A DNA stretch of 64,000 nucleotides, taken from positions 1,694,001-1,758,000 of the forward strand of contig NZ_JBBOUI010000001.1 in NCBI RefSeq assembly GCF_038005985.1, in the 5' to 3' direction. The position numbers and the translations under genes are program-made. The stretch's first letter is position 1. Each line of letters opens with the position of its first letter. The stretch comes from Solibacillus sp. FSL R7-0682. Lineage in GTDB: Bacteria; Bacillota; Bacilli; Bacillales_A; Planococcaceae. This document shows positions 48,190 through 55,901 of this stretch, in pieces. The notes beneath the pieces were generated by a model, which made no database searches, was not told the origin of the DNA, and saw only the letters and a list, made by a program, of their open reading frames with translations.

Positions 48190-48630
48190 ATGAATATGGA
48201 CTATGATTTATTTATGCAACAAATTACAAACACTGCTCGTGCAGAAATGGAAGCAGCAGGCTACGAACAGCTTCGCACACCAGAAGATGTAGAGGCAGCC
48301 TTTGAACGTAAAGGAACTACATTAGTAATGGTCAATTCTGTATGTGGATGTGCAGGCGGTATCGCTCGTCCAGCAGCAGGGGCAGCTGTCCACTATGACA
48401 AGCGTCCAGACCATTTAGTAACAGTATTTGCAGGACAAGACAAAGAAGCAACTGCTGCTGCACGTTACTTATTCGGTGAAGATCATATCCCATCATCACC
48501 ATCATTTGTTTTATTAAAAGATGGACAAGTAGTAGCAGAAGTAGGTCGCTATGAAATCGAAGGTCATGACCCAATGTCAGTCGTAACAAACTTACAAGGC
48601 AACTTCGAAGAATATTGCGAAGAAGTTTAA
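48190..48630 (+). CDS. brxB: Bacilliredoxin BrxB (YqiW)
   Basis: A small redox protein that removes bacillithiol from S-bacillithiolated proteins. The CGC active site (Cys52-Gly-Cys54) sits in [18 protein letters not shown], the block that defines the BrxA/BrxB (DUF1094) family, and the end NFEEYCEEV is also typical. ATG 48190 ([12 protein letters not shown], 146 aa) is chosen, with GAAAGGAG 10 bases ahead. YqiW precedes yqjA in B. subtilis as here, so it is the BrxB ortholog by position. Confidence 0.95.
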   Translation: MNMDYDLFMQQITNTARAEMEAAGYEQLRTPEDVEAAFERKGTTLVMVNSVCGCAGGIARPAAGAAVHYDKRPDHLVTVFAGQDKEATAAARYLFGEDHIPSSPSFVLLKDGQVVAEVGRYEIEGHDPMSVVTNLQGNFEEYCEEV

Positions 48631-48650
48631 GAGATTAACTGTTAGTGTGC

Positions 48651-48670
48651 GGGGTTAGTTTTTTAACCCC
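48651..48670 (+). other. Short hairpin between brxB and yqjA
   Basis: GGGGTTA (48651-48657) and TAACCCC (48664-48670) pair around a T-rich loop. There is no T tract after the stem, so termination is doubtful. A second small pairing, ACTCC with GGAGT (48676-48695), could partly mask the yqjA ribosome site. Confidence 0.35.
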
Positions 48671-48704
48671 AATCACTCCTAATGAAATGGGGAGTATTTC
48701 CGAT

Positions 48705-49670
48705 ATGAAGAAATTTTCAATCGGCTATCGTACACTTAAAACGGCGCTCGGCACTTCTATTGCGATAGCGATCGCGAGCTATTTTGATCTACAATTTTTT
48801 ACTGCAGCAGGTATTTTAACAATTCTCTGCATTCAACCAACAAAACGCAAATCCGTGCATGCTGTGTATACACGCATCATATCAAGTCTTGTCGGCATGA
48901 CATATGCATTCATATTTTTCGAAATATTCGGATATTCGCCAATTGTATTAGGCATTGTCTTATTGCTCTTTATTCCAACAATTGTCTCGCTTGGAGTAGC
49001 AGAGGGCTTTGTCTCAAGTGCGGTTATTATGATGCATATATTTTTAACGGCAAACTTTACAGTGGATTTATTTATAAATGAAATTGCTTTAATGGCAATT
49101 GGATTCGGTATGGGCTTAATAGTGAATATGTATATGCCAGATATTAGTAAGGAACTAAATAATCATCGTGAAAAAATCGAACATTTATACAAAAAAATAC
49201 TAGCAGAAATTGCCAGTTATTTACGAAATGGCGATACGATGTGGGATGGGAAGGAACTAATTGAAGCGGCAAAGGTGCTGGATGCTGCAAAGGCACTCGC
49301 ATTCCAAGATGTACAAAATCACTTAACGCGTAAAGATAATATTTATTATGTGTATTTTGATATGCGTGAAAAGCAGCTAGAAATAATTGAGCGTGTACTA
49401 CCGAAAATTACTGCTTTGCCTGTAATGACCGAACAAGCACCATTAATAGCGGCTTTTTTAGAAGATGTAAGTGAGCATGTTCACTCTGGCAATACCGCCA
49501 ATCATTTCTTAGAGAAGTTGGACAACGTAAAAGACGAGTTTGCAAAGATGCCATTGCCTAAAGATCATGAAACCTTTTTAGCGATGGCAGCGATGTATCA
49601 GTTTATTGAAGAGATGGATGAATATCTAGTAATTAAACAATCGTTTAGAGGATTTAGAGGATTGAAATAA
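48705..49670 (+). CDS. yqjA: Aromatic acid exporter family protein (YqjA type)
   Basis: A FUSC-like (ArAE_1) membrane protein, predicted to export organic acids; the substrate is not known. ATG 48705 (MKKFSIGYRTLKTALGTSI, 321 aa) is chosen over an upstream in-frame start because GGGGAG lies 10 bases ahead and it gives the usual family N-terminus. Residues 10-145 hold four to six membrane helices (IAIAIASYFDLQFFTAAGIL, YSPIVLGIVLLLFIPTIVSL), and the C-terminal half is a soluble helical domain. It sits in the yqiW-yqjA order of B. subtilis. Confidence 0.88.
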   Translation: MKKFSIGYRTLKTALGTSIAIAIASYFDLQFFTAAGILTILCIQPTKRKSVHAVYTRIISSLVGMTYAFIFFEIFGYSPIVLGIVLLLFIPTIVSLGVAEGFVSSAVIMMHIFLTANFTVDLFINEIALMAIGFGMGLIVNMYMPDISKELNNHREKIEHLYKKILAEIASYLRNGDTMWDGKELIEAAKVLDAAKALAFQDVQNHLTRKDNIYYVYFDMREKQLEIIERVLPKITALPVMTEQAPLIAAFLEDVSEHVHSGNTANHFLEKLDNVKDEFAKMPLPKDHETFLAMAAMYQFIEEMDEYLVIKQSFRGFRGLK

Positions 49671-49697
49671 AAAACGGATGTTAAAATTTAACATCCG
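49667..49697 (-). terminator. Terminator of prli42 (reverse strand)
   Basis: An 11-bp perfect stem (CGGATGTTAAA at 49675-49685 and its complement at 49687-49697). Read on the reverse strand it is followed by T6 (the A run at 49669-49674). It can also serve as a convergent end for yqjA. Confidence 0.85.
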
Positions 49698-49793
49698 CTA
49701 CATGATTGCTGCGACACCCATTGCAACAGTTGAGATTAACATAATCACAACCATTGAGTAAACGACTATTTTCTGAAACTTTTTGTTGCTCAT
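49698..49793 (-). CDS. prli42: Stressosome-associated miniprotein Prli42
   Basis: A 31-codon reverse gene, too short for most gene callers. The product starts MSNKKFQKIVVYSMVVIM and continues LISTVAMGVAAIM. This is the Prli42 pattern: exactly 31 aa, a lysine-rich start and one membrane helix. In Listeria, Prli42 anchors the stressosome (RsbR/RsbS) to the membrane and is needed for sigma-B activation by oxidative stress. AAGGAGC lies 8 bases before the ATG at 49793, a promoter is visible upstream and a terminator follows the stop, so it is a complete single transcription unit. Identification is by length, pattern and position. Confidence 0.85.
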   Translation of the reverse strand: MSNKKFQKIVVYSMVVIMLISTVAMGVAAIM

Positions 49794-49824
49794 TTTTTTC
49801 GCTCCTTCATGGTGAACTAGTACT

Positions 49825-49852
49825 AGTTTATCAAATCTCAAGGAATTCTCAA
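49825..49852 (-). promoter_or_regulatory. Probable promoter of prli42
   Basis: On the reverse strand, TTGAGA (49852-49847) and TAAACT (49830-49825) are 16 bases apart, with a TGA just before the -10. Transcription would start about 25 bases before the prli42 start codon. Confidence 0.45.
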
Positions 49853-50037
49853 GTACATTTTACTTCTGAAAGGCATGTCTATTTACCAAAGGAAGCAAAA
49901 TGTCTCCGACGGATGTCACAAATTCGGTAAAAGCATTTTGTAAAAGCCCAAAGCCGTATTCGGACCTGGATTTTTGCCTTAGCAAAATATTCGTACATTT
50001 TCGAAATTATTAAATTTTTATTAGGGGAGTCATAATC

Positions 50038-50451
50038 GTGGAAAAAGTAGATCACATTGGTATCGCAGTCCGCAATATAGAAGAACGGATTACATACTAC
50101 ACAGAAACGTTAGGCTTAAAATTGTTAAAAGTAGAAGAAGTAGAGTCACAGCAAGTGAAGGTAGCATTTATTGATGCTGGTAACGTGAAAATTGAACTAT
50201 TAGAGCCAATGAGTGAAAAAAGTGCAATTCATGGCTTTTTAGAAAAACGAGGAGAAGGTATTCACCATGTTGCATTTGGCGTAACGGGGATTCGTGAGCG
50301 CATGGCAGAACTTCGTGAAAAGGGTGTTCGTTTATTATCTGACGAGCCAGGTCCTGGGGCTGGTGGTGCGGAAGTAGCGTTTTTACATCCAAAGGACTCG
50401 TATGGTGTACTTTATGAATTATGTGATAAAAGCAAAAAAGGGGACAAATAA
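50038..50451 (+). CDS. mce: Methylmalonyl-CoA epimerase
   Basis: Interconverts (S)- and (R)-methylmalonyl-CoA, linking the carboxylase product to the mutase. The 137 aa VOC/glyoxalase-fold protein has the paired motifs VDHIGIAVRNIEE (metal His), KIELLEPMSEKSAI (metal Glu), GIHHVAFGV (second His) and the final GVLYELCD (Glu). It starts at GTG 50038 after AGGGGAG. Two bases separate it from the carboxyltransferase gene. Equivalent to yqjC of B. subtilis. Confidence 0.95.
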   Translation: MEKVDHIGIAVRNIEERITYYTETLGLKLLKVEEVESQQVKVAFIDAGNVKIELLEPMSEKSAIHGFLEKRGEGIHHVAFGVTGIRERMAELREKGVRLLSDEPGPGAGGAEVAFLHPKDSYGVLYELCDKSKKGDK

Positions 50452-50453
50452 TA

Positions 50454-52013
50454 ATGACAGTTACAATGGATATGTTTGACAAAATCAATGAGCTTTATGA
50501 TCGTAAGGAATTAATCCAACTAGGTGGTGGCGATTCACGAATTGAAAAGCAACATGAAAAGGGTAAAATGACAGCTCGTGAGCGTATCGAAATGTTATTA
50601 GATGAAGGTACATTCGTTGAAATTAACCCATTCATCACACACCGTACTGTAGACTTTGGTATGGAAAAATTAGAAGGACCTGGTGATGGTGTTGTCACTG
50701 GTTTTGGTAAAATTAATGGTCGTAACATTTACTTATTCGCTCAGGACTTCACTGTATTTGGTGGTGCACTTGGGGAAATGCACGCCAAAAAAATTGCAGC
50801 AGTCATGGATTTAGCAGCTAAAAACGGAACACCATTTATCGGAATTAACGATTCTGGCGGTGCACGTATTCAAGAAGGCGTACTTTCATTAGACGGCTAT
50901 GGTCATATTTTCTATCGTAACTCGATTTACTCTGGTGTGATTCCACAAATCTCAGTTATTATGGGGCCATGTGCAGGCGGCGCGGTATATTCACCAGCAA
51001 TTACAGACTTTATTTTAATGGTCGACAAAACATCTCAAATGTTCATCACTGGACCAAAAGTTATTGAAACCGTAACAGGTGAAAAGATTTCTTCTGAAGG
51101 CTTAGGTGGGTCAAAAGTGCATAATGCTATTTCGGGTAATGCACACTTCCGCGCTGAAAACGAAGAGGCGGCAATTGCTCAAATTCAGCAATTACTTTCT
51201 TACCTACCACAAAACAACAAAGAAAAAGCACCGAAGCAACTAGCTCCAGAAGGCGACAACTACCGTTCAGAGTTAGTGGATGTTGTGCCAATCGACCAAA
51301 CAAAATCTTATGATGTGCGTAAAGTTGTAGAACAAGTAGTAGATGAAGGCTCGTTCATGGAAGTTCAAAAAGAGTTTGCGAAAAACATCGTAGTAGGATT
51401 TGCTCGTATTGCTGGAGAATCAGTTGGATTAGTTTGTAACCAACCGAAATTCCTAGCAGGTGGACTTGATATCGACTCTTCTGACAAGCTAGCACGTTTC
51501 GTACGTACATGTGATGCATTTAACGTACCTGTAATTACATTTGAGGATGTATCTGGATTCTTCCCAGGAGTTAAGCAGGAGCATGGTGGTATTATCCGTC
51601 ACGGTGCAAAAATCCTTTATGCTTATTCAGAAGCAACTGTACCGAAAATTACAGTTATTTTACGAAAAGCATATGGTGGGGCATATGTTGCGTTAAACTC
51701 AAAAGCAATTGGTGCTGACTTAGTATTTGCATGGCCGAACGCTGAAATCGCGGTAATGGGTGCAGCAGGTGCAGCAAACATTATCCATGCAGGTGAAATT
51801 GCAAAATCAGCAGATCCAGAAGCAACACGTGCCGCCAAAATTGAAGAATACAAAGAAAAATTCGCAAACCCTTATGTGGCAGCATCACGTGGTATGGTAG
51901 ATGATGTAATCGACCCACGTGAAACACGTATTAAATTAATTCAAGCATTAGATATGCTATCAACAAAGCAGGAAGATCGCCCATACAAAAAACACGGCAA
52001 TATTCCACTTTGA
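50454..52013 (+). CDS. pccB: Acyl-CoA (propionyl-CoA/methylmalonyl-CoA) carboxyltransferase subunit
   Basis: The crotonase-fold carboxyltransferase of a biotin-dependent enzyme, either propionyl-CoA carboxylase or methylmalonyl-CoA decarboxylase (MmdA). The 519 aa length, N-terminal block KMTARERIEMLLDEGTFVE, the oxyanion blocks GINDSGGARIQEGV and GPCAGGAVYSPAITDF, and C-terminal RKAYGGAYVALNSK are typical. It corresponds to yqjD. No biotin carboxylase or carrier gene is adjacent and no sodium-pump subunits are present, so propionyl-CoA carboxylation is favoured, with AccC/AccB or distant subunits supplying biotin (inference). A terminator follows. Confidence 0.9.
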   Translation: MTVTMDMFDKINELYDRKELIQLGGGDSRIEKQHEKGKMTARERIEMLLDEGTFVEINPFITHRTVDFGMEKLEGPGDGVVTGFGKINGRNIYLFAQDFTVFGGALGEMHAKKIAAVMDLAAKNGTPFIGINDSGGARIQEGVLSLDGYGHIFYRNSIYSGVIPQISVIMGPCAGGAVYSPAITDFILMVDKTSQMFITGPKVIETVTGEKISSEGLGGSKVHNAISGNAHFRAENEEAAIAQIQQLLSYLPQNNKEKAPKQLAPEGDNYRSELVDVVPIDQTKSYDVRKVVEQVVDEGSFMEVQKEFAKNIVVGFARIAGESVGLVCNQPKFLAGGLDIDSSDKLARFVRTCDAFNVPVITFEDVSGFFPGVKQEHGGIIRHGAKILYAYSEATVPKITVILRKAYGGAYVALNSKAIGADLVFAWPNAEIAVMGAAGAANIIHAGEIAKSADPEATRAAKIEEYKEKFANPYVAASRGMVDDVIDPRETRIKLIQALDMLSTKQEDRPYKKHGNIPL

Positions 52014-52023
52014 TTTTTACAAG

Positions 52024-52057
52024 GCGTACAGTAAGGAATACTTATTGTACGCTTTTT
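52024..52057 (+). terminator. Terminator of mce-pccB
   Basis: GCGTACAGTAAG (52024-52035) pairs with CTTATTGTACGC (52041-52052), with one G-U pair and a 5-base loop, followed by T5. Confidence 0.93.
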
Positions 52058-52100
52058 CTGCCTAGTATGGATTCAATCTAAAAAGAAAGTAGGAAAAGTT

Positions 52101-52817
52101 ATGATTCCTTCTGTATATGACCAAGTGAACAGTTTTAGTAAATATGATGAATTCTTTTTAGCGCTTTTAGAACGAATAAATGTAAAAAAGTTGGCTGATT
52201 TAGGATGTGGTACTGGTCGTTTAACAAGGTATTTTGCCGAAGCGGGTTATCAAATTACAGCCGTTGATCCAAATGAAGAAGCAATAGAAATTGCAAAAAC
52301 AAAAGGATTTGACGAACAGGTGGAATGGGTTGTTGGTGATAGTACGTATTTACAATCGAATAGCTTTGATACTGTTATTATGACAGCCAACGTTGCACAA
52401 GTATTTCTGACCGATGAAAGCTGGGAAAAAGTAATCTTTGATGTCTATAATTCTCTAAAGCCGGGAGGACACTTTATATTTGATACTCGGAACCCCCTTA
52501 CAAAAGTTTGGGAAAGCTGGCAGCTTGATACGACACCAGATTACGTAGTAGATGAAAAAAGTGGGGAATCTCTAAAAATACTTACTCACTATGAAGACTA
52601 TGTAGATGGGGTCTTTACCTTCTATGAAACCGTAAAAAATGCTACTACAAATGAGATTTTAGACCAAGTTAAAATGCAGTTAAAATTTCGAACAGAAGAA
52701 GCATTACATCATTCATTAACTCAAGTTGGGTTTTCAGACATTGTAAACTATGGAGATGCGCAGTTTGAACGCGCAACAAACACATCAAATTCATTCATTT
52801 TTCATTGTATAAAATAA
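52101..52817 (+). CDS. Class I SAM-dependent methyltransferase
   Basis: A small-molecule-type methyltransferase of unknown substrate. The 238 aa protein has the SAM motif I LADLGCGTGRLTRYFAEAG, motif II ITAVDPNEEAIEIAK, and motif III-like LKPGGHFIFDTRNP; the C-terminal half resembles the accessory sheet of methyltransferase_25/YodH-like proteins. It starts at ATG 52101 with GTAGGAAA ahead. It opens the accessory stretch after pccB and is closed by a shared terminator. Confidence 0.85.
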   Translation: MIPSVYDQVNSFSKYDEFFLALLERINVKKLADLGCGTGRLTRYFAEAGYQITAVDPNEEAIEIAKTKGFDEQVEWVVGDSTYLQSNSFDTVIMTANVAQVFLTDESWEKVIFDVYNSLKPGGHFIFDTRNPLTKVWESWQLDTTPDYVVDEKSGESLKILTHYEDYVDGVFTFYETVKNATTNEILDQVKMQLKFRTEEALHHSLTQVGFSDIVNYGDAQFERATNTSNSFIFHCIK

Positions 52818-52830
52818 TCGCCTAACATTA

Positions 52831-52866
52831 AAAAACAGCCTTTATGCATAAGAAAGGCTGTTTTTA
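52831..52866. terminator. Bidirectional terminator
   Basis: AAAAACAGCCTTT (52831-52843) and AAAGGCTGTTTTT (52853-52865) form a 13-bp perfect stem with a 9-base loop. Its A- and T-rich ends serve both the forward methyltransferase and the reverse stress gene. Confidence 0.92.
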
Positions 52867-52875
52867 CTATGCTTG

Positions 52876-53370
52876 TTACATATCTAAAGTTTGATTTGTA
52901 CTACTATTGGAATTTGCATGGTCTTCATTACCAACTATTTTTTTCACCATGTTTACAACTGATTTTATAGTTGCACCTGTATCCCAATATTCTGCTGAAT
53001 CGATATGAACTTTAATTAATGTAAGGTTAGGGTCTGTATAGTCCATGCCAAACATCTTTTCATATGCTTTATTCCAATATTTCTTCTTTCGCTCTATATC
53101 GTCAACAATTTCCGCATTACCACTTAATGAGGCGTAGGATTTGTCGGCAATAATAACGTTAACTTCATCGTTATGCTTAATTTCATCATATTTCTCGGTA
53201 TTTTTGGCTGTTAAAAACCATAAATCCCCATCAAATTCTACTTCCTGTAGTTGCATAGGGCGAGACACTAGTTTCCCTTCGTCATTAATAGTAACAAGCA
53301 TTGCTACCTTTGCATTTTCAATAATTTTTTTTAATGTTTCAAAGGCGGCTGAATTTGATTCATGATTCAT
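52876..53370 (-). CDS. General stress protein 26-like, pyridoxamine-phosphate-oxidase fold
   Basis: A split-barrel flavin-binding-fold protein of the general stress protein 26 (YdaG) type. The 164 aa product has AMLVTINDEGKLVSRPMQLQE, LWFLTAKNTEKYDEI and VNVIIADKSYASLSGNAEIV, and then a variable tail ending SSTNQTLDM. The start at 53370 has AAGGAGTG 8 bases ahead. A candidate sigma-B promoter lies just upstream, matching the sigma-B control of ydaG in B. subtilis. Molecular role unknown, perhaps flavin or heme-related stress tolerance. Confidence 0.85.
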   Translation of the reverse strand: MNHESNSAAFETLKKIIENAKVAMLVTINDEGKLVSRPMQLQEVEFDGDLWFLTAKNTEKYDEIKHNDEVNVIIADKSYASLSGNAEIVDDIERKKKYWNKAYEKMFGMDYTDPNLTLIKVHIDSAEYWDTGATIKSVVNMVKKIVGNEDHANSNSSTNQTLDM

Positions 53371-53398
53371 TGTGGATCACTCCTTTTCTATTCAACTA

Positions 53399-53423
53399 TT
53401 TCACGAATGGGGAATATTTAAAC
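53399..53423 (-). promoter_or_regulatory. Candidate sigma-B promoter of the GSP26-like gene
   Basis: On the reverse strand GTTTAA (53423-53418) is an exact sigma-B -35, and GTGAAA (53404-53399) fits GGGWAW at five of six bases, with a 13-base spacer, within the known 12-15 range. Transcription would start roughly 20 bases before the start codon. Confidence 0.55.
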
Positions 53424-53477
53424 ATGGAATTTATATACGGTCTATGATTTTCCTGTATTAATCGTTTCTTATGCATA

Positions 53478-53509
53478 ATAAAAATCCCGACTAGGAAAAC
53501 TATCGGGAT
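53478..53509 (-). terminator. Terminator of the KstD-like gene (reverse strand)
   Basis: ATCCCGA (53484-53490) pairs with TCGGGAT (53503-53509), extended by CTA/TAG. On the reverse strand it is followed by TTTTATT. Confidence 0.8.
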
Positions 53510-53526
53510 GCTGAACTATGATTTCA

Positions 53527-55191
53527 TTAATTTTTTTTATTTTTACAATGTAGTGCAGCTAAATAGCCAAACGTCATACCCGGTCCTAACGTGGCACCTG
53601 GTCCTGGGTAAGATTGTCCCATAATCGAAGCTGAGCAGTTTCCACATGCATACACACCCTCAATCGCTGTTCCATCCTCCCGTATAACCTGTGCGTCCTT
53701 ATCAATGACGACACCACCTTTTGTCCCAATATCACCGGGATACACTTTTAATGCATAAAACGGAGGATGATTTAATTCGAGTAAGTTTGGATTATTTAAT
53801 GTTGGGTCGCCATAATACGTATCATGAGGCGTTTCCCCTCGATGGAAATCTAAATCTTTCCCATTTCGTGCAAATTCATTGAAGCGCTCGATTGTTTTTA
53901 CTAGATTGCCTGCAGGTATGTTTAATTTTTCTTCCAGTTCACTTACGGTTTGCGCGGTATAGACGATTTGGTGTTCGTAATATGGCTTAGGGAAGTCCTG
54001 CATTGGGAACAGTCCAGCAAAAAGATAGCGTTTTTTCGTTCGAGCATCTAAAATAATCCAGGATGTAATGGCTTTTCCACCTGTTTTTTCGTTATGCTCA
54101 TACATTTTATCGACAAATTCATGGTAAGGGGTTGGTTCATTAACATAACGATTTCCATTTTGATCCGTAATAATCATATTCGGAATCCCACGATCCGCTA
54201 CTAAGAAAAATGGTCTTCCTTCATGGTCGATAATCGACGGAGCACCCCATACCCGGTCCATTAAGCCAAATTTTGCATCAAGTTTTTCAAATGGAGAAAT
54301 AATATCACCTGTTTGACCAACAGGGGAGCTTGTCCATTCCGTCTTCTGCGGAGCAGGTAAAAAACGTTCACGAAGCTTTTGATTTCTGGAGAAACCACCT
54401 GAGCTAAAAATAACCCCGTTAGTCGCTTTAATCAAAATTTCCTTCCCATCTTTGATCGCTTTAATTCCAGTGACCTTATCCTCTTCGTAAACAAAATCAA
54501 CGAACGGCGTTTCAATCCAAAGCTCACCATTTAATTCCTTATATGTTAAGGCCAACCGAGCAATTAGTGCTTGTCCTAATGCTGCATAATTCCTTTTTAG
54601 TAATAAGTGCTTGACTAGTCTCCAGCCTAATGTTAGGGATCGTGCTTTACCCGCCATCGTTCGTGTAATCATATTTACCTTTACAAAATCCTGTCCGGTC
54701 ATGACGAAACCTTTTGTATCAATCGTCGGTTTAAGCAATAAATTCTTCCAATCGCCTAATTTATTTAGATCAATTATGAGAGGCTCAATGGAACGACCAG
54801 TTCCTTTCCCACCTGCTAAAGTAGGATAATAATCTGAATAATTTTTTGCGTAAGAAAAGCGCATGTGTTGACTTAAATCATGCATATAATCAAGCATTTC
54901 CACGCCTTTTTTTAAGTAGGTTTCCTTTATGTCATCGCTTACAATATTTCCAACTGTTGCATCTAAATACTTTTTTGCCTCTTCATAGGAATCAAAAACA
55001 CCGGCCTCTACTAAATAACGATTGTTAGGAATCCACACCCCACCTCCAGATAGGGCGGATGCACCACCAAAATGCTTTTCTTTTTCGATTAAAAGGGTGG
55101 TTAAACCTTCATTTTTAGCGGTAATTGCCGCTGCAAACCCTGATGCTCCTGAACCGATAACTACGACGTCATATTCATAATTCCAACGCAT
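53527..55191 (-). CDS. FAD-dependent oxidoreductase, 3-ketosteroid dehydrogenase/fumarate reductase-like
   Basis: A flavoprotein of the FAD_binding_2 superfamily. The N-terminal motif is VVVIGSGASGFAAAITAK (residues 10-27), with GGASALSGGGVWIPNN next; the C-terminal block CGNCSASIMGQSYPGPGATLGPGMTFGYLAALH (in parts) is closest to 3-ketosteroid delta-1-dehydrogenases. The 554 aa length fits KstD-like enzymes. It starts at 55191 with GAAGGAGG ahead. No other steroid-degradation genes are near, so the true substrate is open; related Bacillales enzymes may act on other cyclic or unsaturated carbonyls. Confidence 0.8.
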   Translation of the reverse strand: MRWNYEYDVVVIGSGASGFAAAITAKNEGLTTLLIEKEKHFGGASALSGGGVWIPNNRYLVEAGVFDSYEEAKKYLDATVGNIVSDDIKETYLKKGVEMLDYMHDLSQHMRFSYAKNYSDYYPTLAGGKGTGRSIEPLIIDLNKLGDWKNLLLKPTIDTKGFVMTGQDFVKVNMITRTMAGKARSLTLGWRLVKHLLLKRNYAALGQALIARLALTYKELNGELWIETPFVDFVYEEDKVTGIKAIKDGKEILIKATNGVIFSSGGFSRNQKLRERFLPAPQKTEWTSSPVGQTGDIISPFEKLDAKFGLMDRVWGAPSIIDHEGRPFFLVADRGIPNMIITDQNGNRYVNEPTPYHEFVDKMYEHNEKTGGKAITSWIILDARTKKRYLFAGLFPMQDFPKPYYEHQIVYTAQTVSELEEKLNIPAGNLVKTIERFNEFARNGKDLDFHRGETPHDTYYGDPTLNNPNLLELNHPPFYALKVYPGDIGTKGGVVIDKDAQVIREDGTAIEGVYACGNCSASIMGQSYPGPGATLGPGMTFGYLAALHCKNKKN

Positions 55192-55337
55192 TATTTATGA
55201 CCTCCTTCTTGAATAATAAATTTCCATTTTTTTAAAGCTATCGCAACTATCATATTATTCAACTAGTTAATTCATGCTCTTTTTCTCAAAAGTGTTTCAA
55301 TATTTTAACGGACAGTTGCACAATTATTGCGTTGGAA

Positions 55338-55368
55338 ATAAAAAAATGCGCCCCTTTTTTGAACGCAT
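55338..55368 (-). terminator. Terminator of the GSP17M-like gene (reverse strand)
   Basis: ATGCG (55346-55350) pairs with CGCAT (55364-55368) around a 13-base loop. On the reverse strand T8 follows. It ends transcription of the gene at 55401. Confidence 0.65.
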
Positions 55369-55400
55369 AATAGTTATAGAAAAGCTGTATTTAGTAGTTG

Positions 55401-55787
55401 TTAATCCGTCACATTGGAAACTTTCCATGCAACGTTTGCTTTCTTCGGTTCCTTATCCAGCGGGTAATCGTGTTGCGCAATAATAAAGATGCCACCTTGT
55501 TCAATGCCGTGTCCATAATGTCTCATCTCTTCGGAAGAGAGATTCATATTACGTAAACTGATTTCATAAATATTTTGATTTAGTAAGATACTAAGCAATT
55601 GATCGAGAAAGTTACCTGCTACATGAATGTGAATATCTGTATTCATTTTTATTGATTGCAATGGGCGAATGTCCTTTGAAAAAATGTGAATGTCAAACTC
55701 AGAAAAGCCATGCCCCCTGATGATGTTTAGTTTTTCGATCGCTTCTTCAATAGAAAACACAAATGCAATTTCACGTCGATATTCCAT
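55401..55787 (-). CDS. General stress protein 17M-like (YflT-type domain)
   Basis: A small cytoplasmic protein with the general stress protein 17M-like fold: VFSIEEAIEKLNIIRGHGFSE followed by DIHIFSKDIRPLQSI. Proteins of this family (YflT, YsnF N-terminal part) belong to the general stress regulon in B. subtilis. The start is taken at ATG 55787 (MEYRREIAFVF, 128 aa) rather than GTG 55796, because AAGGAT lies 9 bases before the ATG. No clear sigma-B promoter was found. It diverges from the ATPase gene at 55902. Confidence 0.75.
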   Translation of the reverse strand: MEYRREIAFVFSIEEAIEKLNIIRGHGFSEFDIHIFSKDIRPLQSIKMNTDIHIHVAGNFLDQLLSILLNQNIYEISLRNMNLSSEEMRHYGHGIEQGGIFIIAQHDYPLDKEPKKANVAWKVSNVTD

Positions 55788-55901
55788 TTTTTTCACATCC
55801 TTATATGCTTTTAATCATTTTAATGGATTTTAAAGGGATTGGGTAGTTAATCGAAGTACGCTCCATGGTAAAATAAAGGAAAAACCGTATGGAGGATAAG
55901 A

